Assembly: GCA_034928535.1 (NCBI GenBank)
Contig: JAYFOV010000019.1
Span: 1 to 64,000 of the forward strand
Direction of reading: 5' to 3'
Length of the DNA: 64,000 nt
Source of the DNA: CAXXOK01 sp001604115
GTDB lineage: Bacteria; Bacillota; Clostridia; Christensenellales; Aristaeellaceae
Below are positions 17,040 through 27,412 of the stretch, one piece after another. The position numbers were made by a program, and so were the translations under genes. The stretch's first letter is position 1, and every line of letters begins with the position of its first letter. The notes under the pieces are model-generated. The model worked only from the letters and a program-made list of their open reading frames with translations, did no database searches and was not told where the DNA came from.

Positions 17040-18445
17040 ACAACGACCTGCTTTTGAGTATGGAAAAGAGCATCCCGGGGCGTGGCAGCCAGGTCATCCC
17101 CGCGCTGGAAGCGCCCGCCTATCCTCTGCCGGAAACCTTTTGCCGCAAAGCCCCTCCCATGCTGCCCGAGCTGGCCGAAACCGATGTGGATCGGCACTAT
17201 ACCGCCCTTGCGCAGCGAGCCTATGGCGTGAATTGCGGCTTTTACCCGCTGGGGAGCTGCACCATGAAATACAACCCCGCCGTCAACGAGGCCGCCGCCC
17301 GGCAGCCCGGCTTCATGGGGGCACATCCGCTGGCGCCGGCGCACGCGGTGCAGGGCTGCCACGCGGTCATCACGGAGCTTTCCGCTGCACTGTGCGAGAT
17401 CGCAGGCATGGATGCCTTCACGCTGCAACCTGCCGCAGGTGCGCAGGGAGAGTTCTTTGGCATGCTGTGCGTCAAGCGTTACCATGAGGCGCGGGGAGAA
17501 TCCCACCGCGTCAGGATGTTGGTACCGGACAGCGCTCACGGCACCAACCCCGCCAGCGCTGCCATCGCAGGCTTTACCGTGGTCAATGTGCCAAGCCGCG
17601 CTGATGGCCTGGTGGATACGGATGCCTTGCGCGGCCTGCTGGACGAGAACACCGCCGGCATGATGATGACCAACCCCAATACCCTTGGCCTGTTTGAGAA
17701 GGATATTCTGGATATCAGTCGAATGGTACATCAGGCGGGTGGCCTCATGTATTATGACGGCGCCAACCTCAACGCGATTCTTGGTCAGGCGAGGCCCGGC
17801 GATATGGGCTTTGACGTGACACATTTCAATTTGCACAAGACTTTTTCCACCCCGCATGGCGGCGGAGGCCCCGGCAGCGGACCCGTGGGTGTGAAACGCG
17901 CGCTGGTTCCCTACCTGCCCACCGTGGCCAGCCTTGGCGCGAAGGACGGGCTGCAGCTCAAGGCGTTTCACGGCAATTTTGGCATCATGGTGCGCGCGCT
18001 GGCCTACATCAAAGCGCTGGGGCGCGATGCGCTTTCCGACGTGGCGACACATGCCGTGCTCAACGCCAATTACCTGATGCACCGCCTGACGAATGCGGGC
18101 TATACCCCTGCCATCGCGACCCGCTGCATGCACGAGTTTGTGCTCACGCTGGAGGGCATCAAGGCGGAAACCGGCGTTTCGGCGCTGGATGTAGCCAAAT
18201 CCATGATTGATTACGGCATGCACCCGCCCACGATGTACTTCCCGCTGATCGTGCACGAGGCGCTCATGTTCGAGCCCACCGAAACCGAAACGCGGGAAAC
18301 GCTGGATCATGTGGCGGATGTCATGATCGCCATTCTGGCACAAACGCGCACCGATCCTGCCGCCATGCACACCGCGCCGCATACCGCTGTGATCGGCAGG
18401 CCGGACGATGTCAAGGCTGCGCGCACACCTGTGCTGCACTGGTAA
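17036..18445 (+). CDS. gcvPB: Glycine dehydrogenase (decarboxylating) subunit 2
   Basis: 469 aa. The start overlaps the gcvPA stop and has GGGAGG upstream. It contains the PLP-binding Lys in FNLHKTFSTPHGGGGPGSG. Other family marks are GSCTMKYNPAVNE, PDSAHGTNPASAA and the C-terminal MHPPTMYFPLIVHEALM. Together with GcvPA it decarboxylates glycine and loads the aminomethyl group onto lipoyl-GcvH. The 218 bases after it hold no gene I can support. Confidence 0.97.
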   Translation: MNNDLLLSMEKSIPGRGSQVIPALEAPAYPLPETFCRKAPPMLPELAETDVDRHYTALAQRAYGVNCGFYPLGSCTMKYNPAVNEAAARQPGFMGAHPLAPAHAVQGCHAVITELSAALCEIAGMDAFTLQPAAGAQGEFFGMLCVKRYHEARGESHRVRMLVPDSAHGTNPASAAIAGFTVVNVPSRADGLVDTDALRGLLDENTAGMMMTNPNTLGLFEKDILDISRMVHQAGGLMYYDGANLNAILGQARPGDMGFDVTHFNLHKTFSTPHGGGGPGSGPVGVKRALVPYLPTVASLGAKDGLQLKAFHGNFGIMVRALAYIKALGRDALSDVATHAVLNANYLMHRLTNAGYTPAIATRCMHEFVLTLEGIKAETGVSALDVAKSMIDYGMHPPTMYFPLIVHEALMFEPTETETRETLDHVADVMIAILAQTRTDPAAMHTAPHTAVIGRPDDVKAARTPVLHW

Positions 18446-18663
18446 GCTGCTCGCTCATCGCCGCCGCACCTCTGTCCCGTGCTGGGCAGGCAGCCTATGC
18501 CTGCGCAAACAAGGTGCCCGCGCGCTTCCCCTGCCCTATTGCCCCAACAGGATCCGCCGGGTACGGCGGTTTCATACAGCACTGGCCGCCCCACCCCATG
18601 TGACCCACCCGGTCCCATGGGGCGTGGCAGCTGGCGCACCACGACATCGGCGGTGAAAGACGG

Positions 18664-19707
18664 ATGATTCGACGCACGGCATGCCTGATCGCCCGCGGGA
18701 CGGACCCCTACCGCAACCTGGCCATCGAGAAGCATCTCATGGATACCCTCCCGGAAGAAACAGCCATCCTGTACCTGTGGCAAAACAGCCATACCATCGT
18801 GGTCGGCCGCAACCAGAACCCATGGTATGAATGTAAGGTGGATGCGTTTTTGGAAAGCGGCGGGCGCATCGTGCGCCGTCTGAGCGGCGGGGGCGCGGTG
18901 TACCACGACCTGGGGAACCTGAACTTTACCTTCATCGTTCCCAAGACAGAGTTTGATGTGCCCAAGCAGCTCAGCGTCATTCGGTTGGCGGTGGGTTCAT
19001 TTGGGTTGGAGGCCTACCACAGCGGCAGAAACGATCTGCTCATCGGGGATCGCAAATTCAGCGGCAACGCCTTTTACAAGGCGGGGCACAGTGCGTACCA
19101 CCACGGCACGCTGCTGATCAACTGTGATATGGGCGTGCTGGGTTCCTACCTGACGGCCAACCGTTCCAAACTCCAGGCACACGGGGTGCAAAGCGTTGCT
19201 TCCCGCGTGGTCAACCTTGCAGCCCTAAACCCGGATGTGACGGTTGATGCGCTTGAGCGCGAGCTGTACCGCGCGTTTACGGCAGTTTATCAGCACAGCC
19301 CCGCCTTGCTGGATGAGATGATGCTGGACCAGCGTACATTGGCAACCATCACAGCGCAGTTTGCTGATCCGGATTGGATTTATCCGGAGTCCCTGCCCTA
19401 CACCTTTACGGTGGATGAGCGTTTCCCATGGGGCAGCGTGACCGTCAAGCTGCTGGTGGAAAACGGGGTCATCCGCCATGCCAAGTTGTTCACCGACGCC
19501 ATGGAGGCAGGCTTGTTCACCCTGCTGGAGCAGGCGCTCACCGGCTGCCCGTATCTGATTTCCGCCATCAACGGCCGCTTTCACCAAAAACTGGAGCTCA
19601 TGCGCGACCAGCAGCTGCTGCAGATGGCCGGGGATGTTTCCGTGCTCATTTGCGGGCGCATCCGCGCGCTGGATCGCGCCCAGCAGGATGCAGGCGGGGA
19701 TGCCTGA
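18664..19707 (+). CDS. lplA: Lipoate--protein ligase
   Basis: 347 aa. It attaches lipoate to GcvH using ATP. The lipoyl-transferase core shows NLAIEKHLM, the key RRLSGGGAVYHDLGNLNFTF loop and GDRKFSGNA. A C-terminal accessory domain (about 250-335) is present, as in full-length LplA. The ribosome binding site is poor (GAAAGACGG), so it may depend on read-through translation from upstream genes. Placement between gcvPB and lpdA suggests it is dedicated to GcvH. Confidence 0.93.
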   Translation: MIRRTACLIARGTDPYRNLAIEKHLMDTLPEETAILYLWQNSHTIVVGRNQNPWYECKVDAFLESGGRIVRRLSGGGAVYHDLGNLNFTFIVPKTEFDVPKQLSVIRLAVGSFGLEAYHSGRNDLLIGDRKFSGNAFYKAGHSAYHHGTLLINCDMGVLGSYLTANRSKLQAHGVQSVASRVVNLAALNPDVTVDALERELYRAFTAVYQHSPALLDEMMLDQRTLATITAQFADPDWIYPESLPYTFTVDERFPWGSVTVKLLVENGVIRHAKLFTDAMEAGLFTLLEQALTGCPYLISAINGRFHQKLELMRDQQLLQMAGDVSVLICGRIRALDRAQQDAGGDA

Positions 19708-19820
19708 TGGCCTGCAACGCCGCGTTTTCCTTTGGGCAACCAACCATGCCGCGCTGCGGCCAGGCGGGGCACGCGTGAGCGCCTCGCTTTTCTGTTCCCC
19801 ATCTGAAAGGAGGTAATCCG

Positions 19821-21194
19821 ATGCTGGATCTGATCGTGATCGGCGGCGGCCCCGGAGGCTACGCCGCAGCAGAATATGCCGCCCACCAGGGCATGCGTGT
19901 CACCTTGGTGGAGCGTGCCCGCTTGGGCGGCACCTGCCTGCACCGTGGGTGTGTGCCCACCAAGGCATTCCTGCATGCGGTGGAAACCGCCCGGGCGGCA
20001 GCCGCCTTCGCCCCAAACGCCATCCGGCAGTTCGACCGCCAAGCCATGCTCACCCACAAGGACGGCATCGTGGAAACCCTGACCGGTGGCATATGCCAGC
20101 TCATGAAAGGCGCCAACGTGCAGGTATGTTATGGCCACGGCACGTTGCTAAGCAACACCGCCCCCTTTACCGTACAGGTGCAGCCAGCCGAGGGTGAACC
20201 CACAACGCTGGAGGCCAGCCATGTGCTGCTGGCAACCGGGAGCGCCCCGGCGCGCATCCCAGTGCCGGGGTGCGAGGATCCCGCTGTGTTTACCAGTGAT
20301 GATTTGTTGGCCGAAGCAGGCGCAGAGCCGTTCCAAAGTCTGCTGATCATTGGCGGCGGCGTGATCGGGGTGGAGATGGCCAGCATCTATGCACGCCTTG
20401 GGGTAGCCGTGACCATCGTGGAAGCCGAAGCACGCCTGCTCCCTATGCTGGACATGGATCTGGGACGCAGCGCGGAGGCACTGCTGCGCGGCATGGGTGT
20501 GACCAGCCTGACCGGTGCCAAGCTGAGCGCCATCCTGCCCGGCGCACAGGGCTTTACCGCCCGGGTACAGAAGGGCGATGCCCTGAGCGAGCTGACGGCC
20601 GAGCGTGTGTTGCTGGCTACCGGCCGCGTGCCCGTCACGGATGGCCTGTTCGCACAAGACGTGCAACCTGATCACAACCGCCGTTTTCTGGCGGTGGATG
20701 ATCATTTTCAAACCAGCATCCCCAAGGTGTATGCCATTGGCGATGTCAATGGCGTAATGCAGCTTGCCCACGCCGCGCACGCGCAGGGAATCGCCGCGGT
20801 GAGCCACATGTTGGGCATCCCCTCCCCCATGGATCCCACCCTCACACCCAGCTGTGTTTATACCCTGCCGGAGATCGCCTCCGTTGGCATCACGCAGGCG
20901 GAAGCCAAAGCGCAGGAAATACCTGTGGTGGTCGGCAAAGCACTGACCACCGGCAATGCCCGCACCTTGATCGAAGGGCTTGGCCGCGGATTCATCAAGC
21001 TGATATTCCACGCACAAAGCCAGCAATTGTTGGGTGCGCAGTTGTTTTGCGGGCGCGCTACCGATTTGGTGGGCGAGTTGACACTCGCCATCCAAAGCAA
21101 GCTCACCGCTGCTCAACTGCTGCGGCCGCTCCGCGCGCACCCAACCTTTGAAGAAGCCATCACCGATGCTGTGCTGGCCGCTAAATTCAACTAG
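19821..21194 (+). CDS. lpdA: Dihydrolipoyl dehydrogenase (L protein)
   Basis: 457 aa, AAAGGAGG before the start. It reoxidises the dihydrolipoyl arm of GcvH with NAD+. The FAD-binding GGGPGGYAAAEYA, the redox disulfide Cys39-Cys44 in GGTCLHRGC, the NAD-binding GGGVIGVEMAS, the FAD segment YAIGDVNG and the C-terminal dyad HPTFEEA are all present. As the last gene of the glycine cleavage operon it is most likely the dedicated L protein. No other 2-oxoacid dehydrogenase genes are in the window. Confidence 0.96.
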   Translation: MLDLIVIGGGPGGYAAAEYAAHQGMRVTLVERARLGGTCLHRGCVPTKAFLHAVETARAAAAFAPNAIRQFDRQAMLTHKDGIVETLTGGICQLMKGANVQVCYGHGTLLSNTAPFTVQVQPAEGEPTTLEASHVLLATGSAPARIPVPGCEDPAVFTSDDLLAEAGAEPFQSLLIIGGGVIGVEMASIYARLGVAVTIVEAEARLLPMLDMDLGRSAEALLRGMGVTSLTGAKLSAILPGAQGFTARVQKGDALSELTAERVLLATGRVPVTDGLFAQDVQPDHNRRFLAVDDHFQTSIPKVYAIGDVNGVMQLAHAAHAQGIAAVSHMLGIPSPMDPTLTPSCVYTLPEIASVGITQAEAKAQEIPVVVGKALTTGNARTLIEGLGRGFIKLIFHAQSQQLLGAQLFCGRATDLVGELTLAIQSKLTAAQLLRPLRAHPTFEEAITDAVLAAKFN

Positions 21195-21247
21195 CCTGAC
21201 TTTTTCGCGTTGTCGCACTGCGCGCCTATGAGTCAATTTGAAAACCC

Positions 21248-21277
21248 AAAACCCATACCTGAGGCGGCATGGGTTTT
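21248..21277 (+). terminator. Terminator of the glycine cleavage operon
   Basis: AAAACCCAT (21248-21256) pairs with ATGGGTTTT (21269-21277) and is followed by GAGTTTT. It lies 53 bases after lpdA. Confidence 0.7.
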
Positions 21278-21388
21278 GAGTTTTATCACCTTTGCCGCCT
21301 AGCTGCCACATACCCAGCCGCACAGCGTGCAGCGGATGCCAGTTGGGCCAGGGCTCGCACGGCGCAAGATGCCACCCGGCGCTACATC

Positions 21389-21422
21389 AAAACCGCCAGG
21401 CCTTACGGCCTGGCGGCGTTTT
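21389..21422 (-). terminator. Terminator of the opp operon
   Basis: CGCCAGGCC and GGCCTGGCG pair around a TTAC loop, with AAAA before and TTTT after, so it can work in both directions. On the minus strand it comes 27 bases after the stop of the permuted oppA. Confidence 0.8.
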
Positions 21423-21448
21423 GTTGGTGTTACGCCAACTGGGCTTCC

Positions 21449-23110
21449 TTAACGGCCGAACTGCGCGTCGTTATTGCCGCTATCGGTGGTCCACATTTCC
21501 AGCATGTTGATCGGGTCATTGAAGTCCGCGATCCAGCCGTTACGGGCCACGTCATAGTTGCCGGCTTTGCGCTCGTCCAGGAACACTGCCCAGTCGATGC
21601 TCTTGATGGTCATGTTCACGCCGATGGCAGCCAGATCCTGCTGCACGCACTCAGCGATCGCGATGTGACCGGAAGTGTTGTTGGTCAGGTACTCAAAGCT
21701 GATGGGAGTGCTGGCGCTGAGCATGTTGTTGGCATCAAACTCATAGCCGGCAGTCTTGAGCAGCTCCACGGCGCCTTCTACATCCACTTCGGGAGCGAAG
21801 TAGCCATCCGAGCCGTTGGGGTATGCGTGGGAAGCCGCATCCTTGAAGATGCCGCCATTACCATTGAGCATACCGGCGGGGATGAAGGAGGTAGCGATCT
21901 GCTGGCCAGTCTGGGCGACGCTGTCAATGATGTATTGACGGTCGATCAGCATGCTCAGGCCTTTGCGCATCGCGGCAGCCTGCTCCACGGTCTTGCCATC
22001 AAAGAGCTTGCTCTTGACGTTGAAGATCACGTAGTAGGTGCCCAGCTCATCCACAACGTGGAACTCGGGGGTGCCGATCAGGGAAGCGATTTGATCGGTA
22101 GGCACGGTGTCGATGAAGTCCAGATCGCCATTCTGGTAAGCGCTGAAAATGGCGGTATCGTCGTCGCTGAGCATGAACTCAAGACGCTCGATCTTCACAT
22201 TGGCAGCATCCCAGTAGTTGGGGTTCTTGACGTACACCATGCTCTGGTTGTGCGTCCAGCTCTCCAGCACGAAGGGACCAGCGGAAACGAAGCCAGCCTC
22301 AAGCGCCCAAGCGCCGGGGTTGGTAGCCACGTCGGGGGCAGCTTCCACAACGCTCTGCTTCACAACGAAGAAGGTGGGGAAGGCAGCCAGGTCAAGCATG
22401 TAGGCGCAAGGCGCGACCAGCTCGACGGTGAAGGTCTTGCCATCTTCCGAGGCAGCCACGGCCAGCTCGTCCGGGAAGCCCTTGATGGAGCTGTACATAT
22501 AGCTGTAGTCGGCAGCCGTCGCGGTGGATGCTGCGCGCTTCCAGCTGTACTCGAAGTCCTTGGCGGTCAGGTCGCTGCCGTCGCTCCACTTCAGGCCATC
22601 ACGCATGGTGAAGGTGTAGGTGAGGCCATCTTCGCTGACTTCATAGCCAGTGGCGAAGTTGGGGGCAGGATTGCCTTCTGCGTCATAGGTGTACAGGCCG
22701 CCGAAGCTGGCGGTGGCCAGGGTGGCGCCATCCACGGAGGAGTTCAGCGCCGGGTCAAGCTTATCGGGCTCGGAGGCCAGGCACAGGCGCAGGGTGGTGT
22801 TGTCGCCATTGTTGGCGTACAGGAAGAACTTGGTGCCATAGGGGTTGGAGTAATAGCCAGAGAGGGTTTCTTTGGCCATATACAGATCGTTGTAATAATA
22901 GATCGGAACGATAGCGCCGGTCCCCATCAGGATATCTTCCGCTTTGTGCATCATCTCGACGCGGGCGGCGAAATCCGTGGTGGTTTTGACTTCGCTGATC
23001 AGCGCATTGTACTCGGTCCAATCCGGCTCAGAGCCTTCGTCCGCAAGGGCAAAAGCACTGAAGGACAGAACCATGGTCAGAGCCAAGAGCAGGGCAAGCA
23101 GCTTTTTCAT
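21449..23110 (-). CDS. oppA: Oligopeptide-binding protein, circularly permuted OppA
   Basis: 553 aa. Residues 1-23 are a signal peptide ending AFALA, with no lipobox Cys. Residues about 30-100 (EYNALISEV, AEDILMGTGAIVPIYYYNDLY, YYSNPYGTKFFLYA) match the C-terminal end of OppA-type proteins (E. coli: AIVPVYYY, then the last 30 residues). Then the usual mature N-terminus follows (LRLCLASEPDKLDPALNS, residues about 107-124). The rest runs in normal order to GWIADFNDPINMLEMW and stops at NNDAQFGR, exactly where the moved block should begin. So all parts are present, in permuted order. It should bind peptides outside the membrane for OppBCDF. The lack of a lipid anchor is also unusual. Last gene of the operon. 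Confidence 0.9.
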   Translation of the reverse strand: MKKLLALLLALTMVLSFSAFALADEGSEPDWTEYNALISEVKTTTDFAARVEMMHKAEDILMGTGAIVPIYYYNDLYMAKETLSGYYSNPYGTKFFLYANNGDNTTLRLCLASEPDKLDPALNSSVDGATLATASFGGLYTYDAEGNPAPNFATGYEVSEDGLTYTFTMRDGLKWSDGSDLTAKDFEYSWKRAASTATAADYSYMYSSIKGFPDELAVAASEDGKTFTVELVAPCAYMLDLAAFPTFFVVKQSVVEAAPDVATNPGAWALEAGFVSAGPFVLESWTHNQSMVYVKNPNYWDAANVKIERLEFMLSDDDTAIFSAYQNGDLDFIDTVPTDQIASLIGTPEFHVVDELGTYYVIFNVKSKLFDGKTVEQAAAMRKGLSMLIDRQYIIDSVAQTGQQIATSFIPAGMLNGNGGIFKDAASHAYPNGSDGYFAPEVDVEGAVELLKTAGYEFDANNMLSASTPISFEYLTNNTSGHIAIAECVQQDLAAIGVNMTIKSIDWAVFLDERKAGNYDVARNGWIADFNDPINMLEMWTTDSGNNDAQFGR

Positions 23111-23160
23111 GGTTGTTCCTCCTTGAAATTATTATATCAACGGCGGGATGCCGAATGATA

Positions 23161-24125
<965 letters not shown>

Positions 24126-24129
<4 letters not shown>

Positions 24130-25133
24130 TTGCTTTCCTCCTCCTTCGCCTCATCGTACACCTTTTTGACATTCATCCAGCAGGCCGCGATGTGGTTTTC
24201 GTTGATGCGGATCTCTTCCGGCGCATCGGTCAGGCAGATTTTCATCGCCTGGTCGCAACGGGAGGCAAAGGCACAGCCCTTGGGCAGGTTCAGCAGATCG
24301 ACCGGGTTGCCCGCAATGGGGATCAGCTTATCGTGGTTGGCGCCAATGGTGGGAATGGAGCGGATGAGCCCCTTGGTGTATTCATGGCAGGGGTTGTAGA
24401 AAATTTCGTCCGCAGTGCCGCGCTCGCAAACCCGGCCGGCGTACATTACGATGATCTCGTCGCAAATATCGGCAATCACACCCAGGTCATGGGTGATCAT
24501 GATGATGGACATACCCAGCTTGTGCTGCAGCTCCTGCATCAGTTCCAGGATCTGCGCCTGAATGGTCACGTCCAGCGCGGTGGTGGGTTCGTCCGCGATC
24601 AGGATGTCCGGCTCACAGGCCAACGCCATGGCGATCATCACACGCTGGCGCATACCGCCGGAAAGCTCGTGCGGGTATTGCGTCAGGCGTTTTTCCGGCT
24701 CGTTCACACCCACCAGCTGGAGCATTTCCAGCGCGCGTTCGCGCACCTGCTCCGGCGTGCGGTCAGTGTGGATGCGGATGGCTTCCCGCAGCTGGTTGCC
24801 CACAGTATAAACGGGGTTAAGGCTGGTCATCGGGTCCTGAAAAATCATGCTGATACGGCTGCCGCGGAAGGAGTGCATCTTCTGGGGGGAAAACTCCAGG
24901 ATGTTTTCACCGTTAAAGAGCACCTGCCCACCGGTCACGCGGCCGCTGTCCGTCAGGATGCGCAGCAGCGAATAGGCCGTGACGCTTTTACCGCTGCCCG
25001 ATTCCCCCACGATGCCCAGCACCTTGCCGCGCTCCAGGCTGAAGGAGAGGCCATTCACGGCCTTCACCTCGCCCGAATCTGTAAAGAAAGAAGTACGCAG
25101 ATCATTGACCTGCAACAAAGTCGTTTCGCTCAT
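24126..25133 (-). CDS. oppD: Oligopeptide ABC transporter ATP-binding protein OppD
   Basis: 335 aa. Walker A is GESGSGKS, the signature is ELSGGMRQRVMIAMAL, Walker B is ILIADEPTTALD and the H-loop is THD. The C-terminal extension PKGCAFASRCDQAMKICL keeps Cys residues typical of the family. It begins four bases after oppC. The ribosome binding site GAGGAG lies inside the oppC end. Confidence 0.95.
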
Positions 25134-25137
25134 ATGA

Positions 25138-26217
25138 TCATCTCCTCAGCTTGGGGTCAAATGCATCGCGGAGGCCATCCCCCAGCAGGTTAAACGACAG
25201 CACGATCAGGCAAATGCCCAGCGCCGGAAACACCAGCTTATAGGGGTAGGCTTGCAGCGCCTGGCGGGAGGCGTTGGCCAGCGAACCAAGGCTGGGCATA
25301 GGCGCCTGCACACCCAGACCGATGAAGCTCAGGAAGCTTTCCGTGAAGATGGCCGAGGGAATCTGCAGCGCAGTGGAGATGATGATCACACTCATGCAGT
25401 TGGGCAAAATGTGCTTGCGGATGATGCGCCCGGACTTTGCGCCCATGGCGCGTGCCGCCAGCACGTACTCGTTGGTCTTGATGGAGAGGATCTGCCCGCG
25501 CACCAGGCGCGCCATGCCCACCCAGTACAAAAGCCCAAACACCACAAACAGGCTGATCATGTTGGTGCCCAGCGAAGCCAGCACCGTGCCCTGGAGCGAT
25601 TGCCCCAGCACCTGATCCAGCACCACCGAGAGCAATATGACCATGAGCGTATCCGGCAAGGAATAGATGACATCCACGATGCGCATGAGCACCAAGTCCA
25701 CCTTGCCGCCGGCATAGCCGGCAATACTGCCGAACAACAGCCCAATGATCAGCACGATCAGGCTGGCGAAAAAGCCGACGGACAGCGACACGCGTGCGCC
25801 GTATACCACGCGGATAAAATAATCGCGGGACAGCTCATCCGTGCCGAAGATGTGCGGGAAAATCTCCTGCCCTTCCTCGATGGCTTTCAGTTCCATTTGC
25901 GAGTAGGTGAACGGCGGCAGGTTTTTGGCACTGCGGTCGCGTTTTCCATTAATGGTGATCATTTCAGAGTATTTATAGGGTACGATCATCGGGGCAATCA
26001 CGATGGTCACGATGATCAGGAGCAATACCACCAAGCTGATGACCGCCAGGGGGTTTTTGAAAAGTTTGCGCATGCCATCCTTGAAGAAGGTGGTGGATTC
26101 GCGCATCACATCATGCTGCTCTTTTTCCGCATCGCTGGCGCGCTCAAACTTGGCGGCGTCCAGTTGCAGGCTCAGCAGCCTTTTTTTGGGGATCATATCG
26201 GCACTGTAATTACTCAT
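25138..26217 (-). CDS. oppC: Oligopeptide ABC transporter permease OppC
   Basis: 359 aa. A long N-terminal cytoplasmic part (about 55 residues) precedes the first membrane helix (58-77). A roughly 75-residue outer loop with FGTDELSRDYFIR, typical of OppC/DppC, comes next. Then there are about five more helices. The ATPase-contact EAA loop reads EYVLAARAMGAKSGRIIRKHILPN. It forms the channel with OppB. Confidence 0.95.
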   Translation of the reverse strand: MSNYSADMIPKKRLLSLQLDAAKFERASDAEKEQHDVMRESTTFFKDGMRKLFKNPLAVISLVVLLLIIVTIVIAPMIVPYKYSEMITINGKRDRSAKNLPPFTYSQMELKAIEEGQEIFPHIFGTDELSRDYFIRVVYGARVSLSVGFFASLIVLIIGLLFGSIAGYAGGKVDLVLMRIVDVIYSLPDTLMVILLSVVLDQVLGQSLQGTVLASLGTNMISLFVVFGLLYWVGMARLVRGQILSIKTNEYVLAARAMGAKSGRIIRKHILPNCMSVIIISTALQIPSAIFTESFLSFIGLGVQAPMPSLGSLANASRQALQAYPYKLVFPALGICLIVLSFNLLGDGLRDAFDPKLRR

Positions 26218-26230
26218 AGGCTCTCCTCAA

Positions 26231-27310
26231 TCAATCAAATGTAATCTTCGGGTCAACAACCTTGTAAATCAGGTCGCTGATGAGCGTCATGGAAACCATC
26301 AGCGTTGCCAGGAAGATGGTCGTGCCCATGATCATGGGGTAGTCGCGGTTGCCGATGCTCTTGACGAATTCCACGCCAAGGCCACCGACGGTGAAAACGC
26401 TCTCCACCACCATGCTGCCCGTGAGGATGTAAGCGGTAAGCGGACCTACGTAGGTAATTACAGGGATCAGCGCGTTTTTGAGCGCATGCTTGAAGATGAC
26501 CAAACGCTCCTTCACGCCTTTGGCGCGTGCGGTGCGGATATAGTCCTGGCTGAGCACATCCAGCATGCTGGTCTTGGTCAGTCGTGTGATGTAGCTCATA
26601 GGGTACAGCGCAAGGGAAATAACAGGCAGCACGTAGTTGGGCGCATTCACGCTCCAAACGCCAAACCAGCCCAGTTGCAGGCAGAATACCATCAAAAGCA
26701 GCGTTGCCAGAATAAAGCTTGGCACAGCCACAAACAGCGTCGTAAAGAAAATAATGGCACGATCCGGGATCTTGTTGCGGTTGAGCGCCGCAATGGAGCC
26801 CAGCACCAGCCCGAACACCAGCGCGGTGAGCACCGCCCAGCCGCCCAGCGTGGCGGAGACGGAGAATTTCTCAAAAATGGTCACGGAAATATCACGGCCG
26901 GTTTTGGTAGAAATGCCAAAATCGCCTGACATGAGGCCTTCCAAGTACAGCTGGAACTGCACCAGCAGCGGCTTGTCCAGGTGGAAACGCTGGTCCAGCA
27001 CCGCTTTCACGGCGGCGGTCGGCGCCTTCTCCTTGGAAAAAGGCCCGCCCGGGATAGCGTTCATGGCAAAGAATGTGATGGTGGCGATGATGAATACCGT
27101 TAAGATGGCAAGCAGAACACGTTTGCACACATACCTTCCCGTGTCGTTGTTCATGAAAAGCATGCCTGCCAACAGCAGTAGGATGACCCCAACCAAGATT
27201 TTTTCAGACAGGACAGGCAAAAAAATGAAGGCTACCGCAAACACAGCTGCAAACAACAGCAGGGTAGCCACCATTTTCCGTGTCCTATCGGTTTTGATGG
27301 CCGTATCCAT
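26231..27310 (-). CDS. oppB: Oligopeptide ABC transporter permease OppB, N-terminally extended
   Basis: 359 aa, AAGGAG before the start. The canonical OppB begins around residue 59 (RYVCKRVLLAILTVFIIATI). Before it lies an extra stretch with two predicted membrane helices (about 13-31 and 37-52), not part of the usual family. The EAA loop is DYIRTARAKGVKERLVIFKHALKN, and the C-terminal ending is normal (KVVDPKITFD). First gene of the operon oppB-C-D-F-A. The extension could be a membrane-anchoring or regulatory add-on. Its role is unknown. Confidence 0.93.
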   Translation of the reverse strand: MDTAIKTDRTRKMVATLLLFAAVFAVAFIFLPVLSEKILVGVILLLLAGMLFMNNDTGRYVCKRVLLAILTVFIIATITFFAMNAIPGGPFSKEKAPTAAVKAVLDQRFHLDKPLLVQFQLYLEGLMSGDFGISTKTGRDISVTIFEKFSVSATLGGWAVLTALVFGLVLGSIAALNRNKIPDRAIIFFTTLFVAVPSFILATLLLMVFCLQLGWFGVWSVNAPNYVLPVISLALYPMSYITRLTKTSMLDVLSQDYIRTARAKGVKERLVIFKHALKNALIPVITYVGPLTAYILTGSMVVESVFTVGGLGVEFVKSIGNRDYPMIMGTTIFLATLMVSMTLISDLIYKVVDPKITFD

Positions 27311-27383
27311 TCCCTCAACTCCTTAGTTTCCAAGCACTACGGTCGCTTGCGGGCGGCTTTTGTCCCTGGGTGTTGTATGGCTA

Positions 27384-27412
27384 ACTATATCACATTTTAT
27401 TCCGGCATGCAA
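27384..27412 (-). promoter_or_regulatory. Promoter of the opp operon
   Basis: On the minus strand TTGCAT (27407-27412) and TATAGT (27384-27389) have a 17-base spacer, about 70 bases before oppB. Confidence 0.7.

Noticed and set aside
18446..18663. A small gene between gcvPB and lplA
   Set aside because: Short frames here lack ribosome binding sites and motifs. The stretch reads as a spacer within the operon.
21449..23110. OppA as a frameshifted or truncated gene
   Set aside because: One continuous frame contains all family segments. Order is permuted but nothing is missing, so truncation does not explain it.
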